Shown here: positions 54,751-64,000 of the stretch, in pieces | How the letters are laid out: every line of letters starts with the position of its first letter | How positions within the stretch are numbered: position 1 is the first letter of the stretch | Assembly (NCBI RefSeq): GCF_963576675.1 | Contig: NC_088916.1 | Location: forward strand, 20,993,501-21,057,500 | From: Euphorbia lathyris | Taxonomy: Eukaryota; Streptophyta; Magnoliopsida; Malpighiales; Euphorbiaceae | DNA length: 64,000 nt | Reading direction: 5' to 3' | Made by a program: the position numbers and the translations under genes | The notes under the pieces: generated by a model | Told to the model about the DNA's origin: nothing | What the model saw: only the letters and a program-made list of their open reading frames with translations | Databases searched by the model: none

Positions 54751-55995
54751 TGTTATAAAAAAACTCAATCCCAACTTGGTAATAATCTCGATGACCAAAC
54801 TCTATTTAGTAATAACCTCCCAATTGTTATACAAATAGCCCGGTCCCAAGTGTATTCATATATAGAGATTTTACTGTATTATCAAATATGTATATATTGC
54901 ATAAAAAACTGTAATATGGTTAGTCACCGTTAGTTCTAGACTTATTAAAATTGTATGGTTGATTACATTTTACACAAGTTGAGGAGGCTAATTGAACATT
55001 TTATGTAAATTTAGGAGACTATCGGGACACTTTAAAAGTTCATGAGGCTAATAAAAAAATTTGGATAAATTCATGGGCTAAAATATTTAGTGTTTTACTA
55101 ACAAAATTACAAAAATTATGTTAAAATGCTAAAAACTGAATCTGATACATATAAGTTCATCACAATTTTTTTTCGTCAAAATGTCTATGATATTTTCGAT
55201 AGCATAAGGGGTAAAATTGCATATAACTCACAATACCTTTAAATAAATATATTTATCTCACACCAATAAGATTAATACTTATCTTGTCAAACATTGCTAA
55301 CTTAATATTCAAAATGTCAAGCAACACGTTTCCTGGAAATTAGGATGAGAATTATTTGTTAATAGGTTTTAGATAAATATTAAAATATGCTTAAAAAGAG
55401 AGAAAACTGTGACTAATAAATCCACAAAAGACTAGACAATACTCCATGGTTGTCTTTCTCTCCATGGTTGATCTCTTGAAATTCAAATCCATTCACTTAT
55501 GCATAAATCTCACCATAGATTTTCTTTGAAAAGATTTGGAAATTTTGTTTATAGTAGAAATTCATAGTCTTCAACCTTTATGAATCTTATTAGTTGATTA
55601 ACTATATTATACCATCTGATGGCAGGTAGATGGTCTTTAAAATTAACAAATCTTAAGATGTTTTAGCTTATTTCCCATTCTCATATTCCTACTAAATTAA
55701 ACATTTTTGAAAGTTTCAGATTGTTAAAACGTACTTTTATATATTGGATTGAAGTTGTATCTTTTCTTTTTCTTTTTCTGTATTCTCTGTTACTGCATAA
55801 TATACTTTTTATTCCATTCTATTAAAAAACGCCATCAAAGAGAAGATACAGAAAGAATAGAAAGATTGATTAAGCGGATTAGTAGAAAATATTGCAAACA
55901 TAAATGATTACACAAGTCAGAAATGGAAGAAATTAACAAACTATAAAATAAGAGCAGAAAAAGAACTGAAAAAATGAGAGTAAAAAAATAAAGAC
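54751..55995. other. AT-rich intergenic DNA
   Basis: I see no gene, RNA gene or clear repeat boundary here. The short frame on the minus strand at 55835-56032 is hydrophobic low-complexity sequence and overlaps the end of the next element. Confidence 0.5.
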
Positions 55996-56560
55996 TAATT
56001 AATTTATTAGTCCCTATATTTTGACAAAACATACTGTTTAATCCCTATATTTTTAAAAACATACGGTAAGGTCCCTAACTTTTTTCTCGATGAACTGTTT
56101 AGTCCCTACCGTTAGACTCTCATGAAGATTCTGTTAGTCAATTTGGATTTGAGTCAAATTAAACTCACCATTGAGAATAAGCATGAGTGATTCGATTATG
56201 GATTAGGGATTCAATCCTAATAGGAAGAGTAAGCGAGAGAGATTTGAGTCGATTTCTACCTTCAATTCAAAGAGTGAGTATGAGTGATTCGATTATGGGT
56301 TAGGGATTCAATCCTTTCTCCATTTTTTGTGAGCGCGAGTTGTGAGAGAAAGACATAGAGGTGTGAATTGCTTTTGACTGATTAATAGTAAAGGGTAATT
56401 TAGTCATTCCCGAATTTATAAACGGTAAAAAATCTAACAAACAGACGGAATGACTAAACAGTTCACTGAGAAAAAGGTTAGGGACCTTACCGTGTGTTTT
56501 TAAAAATATAAGGACTAAACAATGTGTTTTATCAAAATATATGGACTAATAAATTAATTA
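55996..56560. mobile_element. 565 bp non-autonomous inverted-repeat element
   Basis: The ends TAATTAATTTATTAGTCC and GGACTAATAAATTAATTA are inverse. Similarity runs about 115 bases inward on each side (TGTTTAATCCCTATATTTTT, GGTAAGGTCCCTAAC, TGAACTGTTTAGTCCCTACC against their inverses). The interior has a doubled GAGTGATTCGATTATG block. There is no coding capacity. The AT-rich flanks make the exact TSD uncertain. Confidence 0.65.
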
Positions 56561-57448
56561 CCTAAAAATAAATTGAGGAAGAAGGAAATTAAGAGAAAGT
56601 GGAAAAAAATAGATCCTGATTATGTCTATAAAAAACCAGAAGAAAAGAAAGTGGAACGTGAATCTAGAAATACTAATTATCTAATATTTAATTTTGAATA
56701 TAGAAATACTAATTATCTAATATTTAATTTTGAATATTTATTGTTATAACTGTTTGAATCTGACAAAAGCAATAGATTGTGTAGGTTATTGATAATATTA
56801 TTATAAAAAAATGTTTTATTGATAAAAAAAAAGAAAACAAACTATTTTAATTGTAAAATTAAAATGAAAAGTGAGGTGGTGTGTAATTTCTTCTATTTCT
56901 TATTGCTTATGTACCAAAGTGGGCTTGTCTGATTTAATTTGTTTTTCGAATTGGACTCCAGGCCAAACGATGTAATTTTAGCTGGGGCAAATTTAAAAAC
57001 AAATTATGCCCAGTCCAGCTGGCATCTTTTTTTTTTGTCTCAAACGAAGAACAAGTAACCCTAATAACCAGATCAAGGGGTGGCGAAATAATTACAGAGG
57101 GTTGACTTTAGATATTATATTTATAAATAACAATTATGAAAAATATAATTTAATTATTTTAATATATTGTAATTAAAATGGTTTATTTATATTGTTATTA
57201 TTACTTTTTTGTAAATTTATTTTTATACATAAATACTTTACCCCACTAATTGAGAATCCAAGATCCATTCTGGAAACAAATAAAACCACAACACATACAA
57301 AAACTAAAAGTCGACTATATATATAAAATTCAAATGTTACAAAATTAAGAAAAACAATAAAACTAATGAAAAAACTAAAAGTTGTACAAAGCTATTTATT
57401 TCCTCTGAATAGATACTTCAATGTCATCTATCTTTCTTCACTTTCATT
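56561..57448. other. Intergenic DNA with a 36 bp tandem duplication
   Basis: A 36-base unit (TAGAAATACTAATTATCTAA...) occurs twice at 56665-56736. Otherwise AT-rich sequence without a recognised feature; it is downstream of the RNase H-like gene on the minus strand. Confidence 0.6.
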
Positions 57449-57979
57449 TCACGGCCGAGTTGGAGCTTCCTTAAACTCATAGATTCCTCTTTCAAGATGT
57501 TGGCCATACTTTGATATTTTATCAGCAAGTTTATTGGCAGAACTATCAATCCAGGAAAAAATTACTTCACATTGTTCTTGGTGGAGTAAAAGAAGAATGC
57601 TAAGTGTGATCATTAATCGATCATCACTTACTTGGGATTCTGGATATGTAATAGTCTTCATAACTGTTAGACAATCAGACTCGATAATAAAACGAGTTGC
57701 ATGATTCAACAACATAAAATTAAGCATGTCCAATATACAAAGACATTCAGATTGGATGTTGTTATCAAATAGATCAGTTTGTCGAATAAAAATTGCTTTT
57801 TCAAAGCGTTCCGACAATTTACTATTTTCATCACGAACAACTCCAGTTGTTGTGCATCTTATTTGACCGGTTCTGTCTTGAATGAAAGAGCTATCACTAT
57901 TAATTTTTATCCAACCAGAAGATGGAGGTATCCAGAAGTTACCTTTCTTACTTTCTTGATCTTCAATCAGGTGGAAACA
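57449..57979 (-). CDS. RNase H-like (RVT_3) domain protein, start unresolved
   Basis: An uninterrupted minus-strand frame ending at 57449 carries a complete RVT_3 type RNase H domain: FWIPPSSGWIKINSDSSF, GVVRDENSKL, SECLCILDMLNF, RFIIESDCLTVMKTI and SWIDSSANKLADKISKYG. All four acidic residues of the RNase H site (D, E, D, D) are present. Such domains in plants derive from non-LTR retrotransposons and occur as many small single-domain genes. The frame extends upstream to 58075 but there starts without ATG and looks like intron sequence (hydrophobic, AT-rich). A possible first exon is ATG at 58098 to 58072 (MGNLKPENW) with a donor GTAATT and acceptor TTTGTAATAG at 57981. The phase does not join cleanly, so the gene may be partial or broken. 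Confidence 0.55.
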   Translation of the reverse strand, partial: CFHLIEDQESKKGNFWIPPSSGWIKINSDSSFIQDRTGQIRCTTTGVVRDENSKLSERFEKAIFIRQTDLFDNNIQSECLCILDMLNFMLLNHATRFIIESDCLTVMKTITYPESQVSDDRLMITLSILLLLHQEQCEVIFSWIDSSANKLADKISKYGQHLERGIYEFKEAPTRP

Positions 57980-58174
57980 ACTATTACAAACAAAAGGAAA
58001 AAAGAAACTTAGTATACATATAATAATGACATATAATAAGAATAAATATATAATAGTAGAAATTAAATTACCCAATTTTCAGGTTTTAAATTTCCCATCT
58101 TATGGCTTGCAAATGAAAGGATTCAAGCCAAAACACTGCATCTGATGTTCCTGATTTTCGGAATGCGTACGTTC

Positions 58175-61100
58175 TGTTGAAACACCTTTCCACATGATTT
58201 TGATTTCACAAAATTATTTAAGTTAATCTCATGATTAAGACAATTAAATTTAAGTGCTTTGATTTAATTTTACTAATGAGTTTGTTCAATGTTGAGTAAG
58301 TTTACTAACGAGAATAGGAACTAAGTGTTCAATAAAAAGAAAGGCAGAACAAAGTCTGCATAAGCAAAGTCACACAGCAGAAGCTGAGTAAAATGTAACT
58401 CAACCTTGTTAAAAGAAGTCTTCTTCAGAATAACGCTTGAAGGCGAAGCCGGCCGAAGAAGCTGAGTAGAATGCAGCTCAGCATAGATAAAGAAAAAGAT
58501 TAAAGGCAAAGCCTGTCACACCCGACCCAAAAGGGCATCGGGTATGAAGGGAAAACAGGATAACGAATTTTTCACAGACTCAAAGACGAAACTATTTTCT
58601 AATAGATAAAAATTAATTTGGACTACCTAAAGTTTTATTAATTATTTGGCTTGGACTTGATAATTCTATCAAGCTTCCTACGTATCCCGAACATCTTTTA
58701 ATTTTTAAATCAGGAATCAAAGCCACGTAGTTCTACTTATTTTAGGTAGTTCTCTCAACTTAATTTAATTTAAAAATAGACCAAAAACGCTTTTTTAGAC
58801 CATCGTAAATTTATCTATTATATCTAGATGAATACTTATCGATTCAACAATACGAAACTTTATATTAAAATAAATCACGTTATCAAATTAAATCAAATAA
58901 CAAATAAATATCGATATCTTTATATCAGCATTTTATCAAAACAACTCGTAACCAATCAAATGTTTTACCAAACCAAATCCGTAATCAAATAAACACTTTA
59001 TCAAACCAAAATTCGTAATCATGCAAACTCGTAATCAATCAAATCGTAATTAATCAAACGTAAAATCTTATATCATAATCAATTCATAACCGAAAACATA
59101 AAAACCTTATGTCCTTATAGTTTCTCCCCTTATGTACCAATCCATAACCACACATATCAATTCAATAATCACATAGTCGAGACGTCTCTTTAACCTTGCC
59201 TAATCCCGTATTGGTCTTACCCAACACTTCGCTGTCGGGTAAGACCAAACACTTCGCTGCCAATACCCGACTAGGTATTTAGACTGTGTACACAAGCCAT
59301 GTCCCTCACTGAACATAGTCTTCAAATATCAAAAACCACCCGTCCGGATTACTCTAGATGGATATATATAAAATCATAAATCACAATATACTCAAATCTC
59401 TTTCCAAAATCAAATTTCCAAATAATTCCACAACTACAAAACCATTTCCCTTCAATTAACTATTTCACAAATAATCACAATTATTCGAAATAGTTTATAA
59501 ACAAGATACCAAAACCCTTTAAAAGTACATATTCTTTTAATATGAGTAAAATTATTAAAAACTCGTATAAAATCACCGATTTATAATTTAATCAAAATTC
59601 AAAAATTAAATAGCTCAAGATATTATATCGATAAAAATTTAATATCGCTTAAAAATAAATATTGTTATCGGACTAGTTCCGATCACCGAAACAAAATTCT
59701 AAACGGAATAATTAATTTGAACTATGAATACTCTTAGACTCGTTAAATTGCTAGATGTCTTATTCGTACTAATTTTATATTCAAATTATTCTACTAATTT
59801 CTATTATTCAACTTTACACCGACTCTAATTGGCAAATATCGATATTAGTCATTCTAATTTGACAAATATCAGTATTAATCCTTCTAACTTGATAATTTAT
59901 TTTAATTCGATAAATTAAAGTCACTTAAATATTATACAAATAACTACAACTAAATTTTAAACCCAACACTTTTATCGGACTATTCTCGTTTGTCATCGAA
60001 ATCGTAACATGTAAACTAAAGTGATCTCGTTAATTCCGATCGAAGGTTCAGTTAGACTCGTGACACTGCTACGAGTCTATCCGTACAAATTTTTATTTTC
60101 AATTTCTTTATTTTATTATTATTTTTCAATATATAAAAATCTAGACTATGACAATTTAATAATTTACTCGCGTTAATTTCTTCCGTAACCGAAATCTCCA
60201 AATAATCGTCTATTTTCATATATAACTGTCTAACAAGAACCGTACTTAAAGAGAAAATATTAATACATCTTAAAGTTAAAACATTTTTCTTAAATCAGAT
60301 ATTTCAGTTCACCAAAACTTAGACTACCATCAATCAAATTAACCGTAAAACATTTACTAAATTCTTAACCCGTACCCAAAATAATTATCGAAACCTAACG
60401 TTGAAAAGTCGGACGTACCTCGAACTTCTTCGCCTCGAATAATTATTGAATATACTAAACCCTGAACTCGTACCTCGTACCTAGAATAATTATCGCAACC
60501 TAACGATATAATGTCGGAAGTTTCTTTCTATTTTCAATTTACTTTTTCCTCTCCCTCTCTCTCAAATTTTCATTCTTTCGTTTTTATTTATTATCCCTCA
60601 CAAACCAACTTTCTTTCAATTTGATTCATCTCCCTTATTTTTTTTTCTTTTCTTTTCTCTCCTTTTTTTTTTTTTTTTGTGATCTCTTCTTCACCGTATT
60701 TAAAGTATCCATTTATGTAAAAATGTTCCCTCCTCCCTACATCTACTTATATCCCTCTACATATGACACTTTGATTAATACAAATAATACCTATATCACC
60801 TCTCTTCACAATTACCAATTTTGTGCATGCAAATGACACGTAACCTTATAAAAACTCATCTAATGACACATGTTATCATGATGACTCACCAAATGACACA
60901 TCAGGTTTCTTATTTATTTATTTATTTATTTGTTTACTACATTTGTTTGATTTATTTATTTAATAAATTAATATAAAATTAATGGAAACAAACCCATCAT
61001 ACCCTTCTTTCTTATTTACGTGTATACATATATGATTTAGTAATGAATTATCAATTTCAGTCCTTTTAATTTTATCTTTTTATAAAACTTACCAAAACTT

Positions 61101-62304
61101 TTAAACATTAAATTATATCTAATAATATACATATATTCATAATCAATTAATACTATATATTTCAAAAAATAAATATTAGAGATTTTAGACACGGGCGTTA
61201 CAAAGCCGATCAAGTCATGCTGAGTAGTCGTCAGGACAGCGCTAATAATCCGTTGACTAGAAGACAAAGTCCGACACAGGTCTGCAACAATTCAGAAGCC
61301 TCGAAAATCCGCCTAGAGACCTTTTCGAGACGCATGGATCAACTGGCATTTGGCAAGAAGACAAAACTGGCGCTAGAAGACGAACCTGGCGGAAGAAGAC
61401 GAAACTGGCAAGCCTGACGCCTGCTAAAATCAGACGACATGATTGGCCTGCGATTCTGGAAGCTGACCAATGAATGACGATTGAAGACCGTTACTCCCAA
61501 CGGATATGTCGGAATTCAAATGATTTGAAGGTTCAGAATTCACTATAAAAGGACAAGTTCATCACTTGGATCTGTACGACACATACAAGAAAATACAGAC
61601 AGAAAAGAAAATCTTCACAAGAGTGAAAATCCAAAATAGAAGCTGTCTGAAAAGAAAGCAAACTCTAAACTCTTACACCCAATTTCAATCTTTGTGTAAA
61701 AGTCTAGAGTGAATTTGTATTCATCTAAAGTGTTCTTTATTTAGAGAGAAGAATCCTGTATCAATTGTAAAGGTTAGAAGAGTGAAGCTGAGTACTCGGT
61801 TTTAGTACTCAGTGGTAAAGAAAATCTGAGTGTTCGGTTATAGCACTCAGTAGGATTGAGTAGACGAATAGAGGACGGTACTCTTGCATACTCAATTGCT
61901 TTGTAAACAGTTTTTGCTCTACCTTTAAAGAGCTCAGTAGTGGATTGAAAAAGCCCGGAGGGATTCTGGGGACTGGACGTAGGCGGTGAGGCTGAACCAG
62001 GATAAGACTGCTGAGTAATCTTTAACCCTTTCTCTTGATATATATGTATGTGTTGCTTGCTTAAATTACTCAGTATATAATTTGCATAAGCCGACGCTGA
62101 GTAATCAGAGTGCTGAGTTGGAAGCTGACCTAAATTGTTTTCTCCTAACTCACAATCGAAGCAGCTCTAGTCAGTGTCTGATTAAAGCTGTCTCACATTT
62201 CACTCAGCCTTGCTGACCTAAAGCTGAGTTAAATTATCAAACATTTAATTAAGTCAGCATTATTAAGAAAAAGTTATATTAGTTCCTAACCCCCCCCCCT
62301 CTTG
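58175..62304 (+). repeat. SIR-C 5' LTR, interrupted by sLTR-2 and truncated
   Basis: LTR sequence is at 58175-58513 and 61203 to about 62304. CTATAAAAGG at 61543 is the promoter TATA. The terminal TATACTTGTAACG...CCAACA part seen in SIR-B is missing; the break falls inside CTTGGA, a short sequence shared by LTR and gag. Confidence 0.82.
58514..61202. mobile_element. sLTR-2: solo LTR of a Tekay/Del-type gypsy element (2,689 bp)
   Basis: Flanked by the TSD AAGCC (58509-58513 and 61203-61207). It begins TGTCACACCCGACCC and ends GGGCGTTACA, the inverted TGTNACACCC ends of Del/Tekay chromovirus LTRs. CCTACGTATCCCGAAC followed by ATCAAAGCCACGTAGTTC near 58679-58735 is also typical of that group, from memory. 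It has no gag or pol, so it is a solo LTR. The frames inside are shadows. Orientation is not settled. Confidence 0.75.
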
Positions 62305-63927
62305 GAAGAACAGAATGAAAAACTTCATTCAGGCAACAAACATGAGTGCATGGATGGCCATAGTCCAAGGCCCGTTTGTTCCCTATGAAATTGTTGACGG
62401 AGTAAAATCTGTCAAGAGTGAGTCTAAGTGGTCAGAAGATGACCTTAAAAAATTACAAAATAATGCTTCGGCTATCAATATGCTTCACTGTGCGTTAGAT
62501 GCTGCAGAGTACAACGAAATTTCAGGTTGTGAGTCAGCACAGGAAATCTGGAAGAAGCTGGAGGTGACCTATGAAGGAACCAGCAAGGTCAAGGAGTCCA
62601 AGGTGAATCAACACATGAGACTATACGAGCTATTTGAGATGAACGAAAATGAAGACATTAAAATGAAGACATCTCTGAGATGAACTCAAGGTTCACCAAC
62701 ATCATAAATGAGCTTAAGAGACTCGGCAAGAACTTCACATAAGAAGAACAGGTGAAGAAAATCTTGAGAAGTCTCCCCAAGAGCTGGCAAGCTAAGAAGG
62801 CAGCTGTGGAAGAAGCTCAGGACCTGACCACATATAAATACGATGAGCTCATCGGATCTCTGCTGACCCACGAGATCTCCATGAAGAATTTTGAGGCTAA
62901 AGAAAAGTCTGAATACAAGAAACAAAAATCTCTTGTCATGAAAGCTGACTCAACAGAAGCTGACTCATCAGATGATGAGGAAATATCCATGTTCACAAGG
63001 AAGATGAAGAAGCTGTTTAGGAAAAATGACAAGAACAGCAAAAGGCCATTTAAAAGAAGCGATAAATACAGAGCTGCGTCAAGCGACAGCAGACATAAAA
63101 AGGACAGCTCCAAGCCTGTTACGTGTTTCGAATGCCATCAAACTGCCCTACCTTAAAGAAGGACAAGAAAGGAAGCAGAAAGGCAATGGTGGCCATATGG
63201 AGTGACAGTGATGAGTTAACCTCATCAGAAGCTGATGCCACTGAGTCAGCAAACATCTGTTTTATGGCTGACGAAGCTGCTGATGACTGCTGATTTGAGC
63301 AAGCTGACCTCTCCGATGAGTCTGATCATGAGGAACATTCTAATGAGGTAACATCTATATCCTTGCTCAGAAATGAAATGGTTAATGCTCTGAGTGATCT
63401 CTATACACTGACCAAAAAGTGTAACAAGAAAATAAGAGCACTCAGCAAGCGGTGTGATGATATTGAAGAGGTCAAACTCAGTGACCTCCGACATCTGCTC
63501 CAAGACAATACCAGGCAAGATGAAAATCTAAAAATCATGCATCGGTTTGTCTCGGAAGTCCAATCAGATTCTAAGAAACTGAGAAACGACATCACTTCAA
63601 TACAGAACCAGCTGAGTTCATCGACTAAGAAAAGGTTCTACCCAAATGCTGAGTATTCAGGTACTAGTCAGCAAAGATGGTACACTCAGCAGAACAGTCA
63701 GTGTGACTATTGTGGAAAGAGAGGACACACTGTAAGTGTGTTGGTATGCTCAGCACCATCGTGCTGACAAAAAATGGAAACACCCTCAAAGGGTAGTTTA
63801 TTGTGACTTTTGTGGGAAAGATGGCCACACCATAAATATATGCCGTCACAAAATAAAATATGATGCTTCACCTGCTCATTCTAACAAACGAGGACCCAAA
63901 AAGAATTGGGTACCTAAAGATAACTAG
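62305..63927 (+). pseudogene. SIR-C gag remnant
   Basis: Lacks the first about 35 codons. Readable gag (NRMKNFIQATNMSAWM, ISGCESAQEIWKKLEVTYEG) continues to a 14-base tandem duplication at about 62645-62672 that shifts the frame, then a TAA near 62741. QAKKAAVEEAQDLTTYKYDE to KPVTCFECHQTA follows, where a deletion in the first zinc knuckle shifts the frame again. Later parts include KCNKKIRALSKRCDDIEEVK, a second knuckle (CDYCGKRGHT, then shifted) and a third (CDFCGKDGHTINIC). It ends at the same TAG position as SIR-B gag (63925-63927). Confidence 0.87.
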
Positions 63928-63971
63928 TTCAATTGTAGGTGAGCCTGAGATGTGCTGAGAAGTCAAAGCTA

Positions 63972-64000
63972 TGGTATATTGACAGCGCATGCTCGAGGCA
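63972..64000 (+). pseudogene. Start of SIR-C pol (protease), cut by window end
   Basis: The last bases encode WYIDSACSR, identical to the protease start of SIR-B, 47 nt after the first base of the gag stop. In this copy an in-frame TAG lies between the gag stop and these codons, and there is no ATG. Confidence 0.75.

Larger units (their letters stand above)
58175..64000 (+). mobile_element. SIR-C: third Sirevirus-like element (runs off right edge)
   Basis: Starts TGTTGAAACACCTTTCC at 58175, like the SIR-A and SIR-B LTRs; the probable target site is CGTTC (58170-58174). The LTR is split by sLTR-2 at 58514-61202. Its inner end, the PBS and the start of gag are deleted: the C-run at 62291-62300 joins directly to the gag WKNRMKNFIQA codons. 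gag remnants follow to 63927, then the start of protease at the window edge. Confidence 0.88.

Noticed and set aside
57980..58075. Membrane-like N-terminus of the RNase H-like frame
   Set aside because: There is no ATG; it is AT-rich sequence with donor- and acceptor-like ends and reads like an intron.
1..64000. CRISPR arrays, bacterial operons, riboswitches or Shine-Dalgarno sites
   Set aside because: The DNA is clearly plant nuclear. The repeats present are tandem or terminal repeats without a regular repeat-spacer structure.

Overview
The window is nuclear DNA of a flowering plant, most likely a eudicot. It is AT-rich, has GT-AG introns, and carries plant-specific families: a FAR1-type DNA-binding domain, an FCP1-like protein with a DLNG motif, and Sirevirus-like and Athila-like LTR retrotransposons. 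The species cannot be named from the sequence. There are few host genes, and most are broken by nested transposons. Element names used here: SIR-A, SIR-B and SIR-C (three Sirevirus-like Ty1/copia elements of one family), COP-N (a different copia nested in SIR-B), ATH (Athila-like Ty3/gypsy), sLTR-1 and sLTR-2 (solo LTRs).

Layout. 1-691: N-terminal part of a FAR1-related gene on the minus strand, running off the left edge. 692-3672: non-coding DNA with a roughly 315 bp tandem repeat and a dispersed duplication. 3673-4357: a small acidic coiled-coil gene of unknown function with its own TATA box. 4695-15436: a five-exon host gene fusing a 'putative plant transposon protein' (PF20167-like) domain to an FCP1/HAD-like domain. 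Its first exon is split by SIR-A (4966-13415, minus, TSD GTATG), which itself contains sLTR-1 (8663-10282, TSD CCAGT). 16788-27428: ATH (TSD GTATC), sitting in the apparent 5' UTR of a small gene. 27567-28634: two adjacent small genes with a shared dsRBD-like layout, the first carrying an in-frame stop.

29045-49979: SIR-B (TSD AAATG), with gag, pol and a large third ORF (aORF). The aORF is split by COP-N (35903-44116, TSD CTCCA). The 3' end of SIR-B carries an extra copy of the 1.3 kb host flank that lies before its 5' LTR, including both small genes; this looks like a repair event templated on the other LTR. 49985-58174: AT-rich DNA with a TA-targeted inverted-repeat element family that carries outward-facing tRNA-like promoters (51088-54733), a 150 bp hairpin MITE, a 565 bp inverted-repeat element and an RNase H-like (RVT_3) coding fragment. 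58175-64000: SIR-C, its LTR split by sLTR-2 (58514-61202, TSD AAGCC), with a broken gag; it runs off the right edge.

Counting LTR differences by eye gives a rough order of insertion: SIR-A (about 3 percent), ATH (about 2 percent), SIR-B (about 1.5 percent), COP-N (about 0.7 percent), and the flank duplication (about 0.5 percent). The most interesting signals are the aORF. It is the best-preserved reading frame in both Sirevirus copies and has its own conserved upstream TATA promoter. It is related to the N-terminal domain of the very host gene that SIR-A disrupted. The flank duplication and the tRNA-headed inverted-repeat family are the next most notable.
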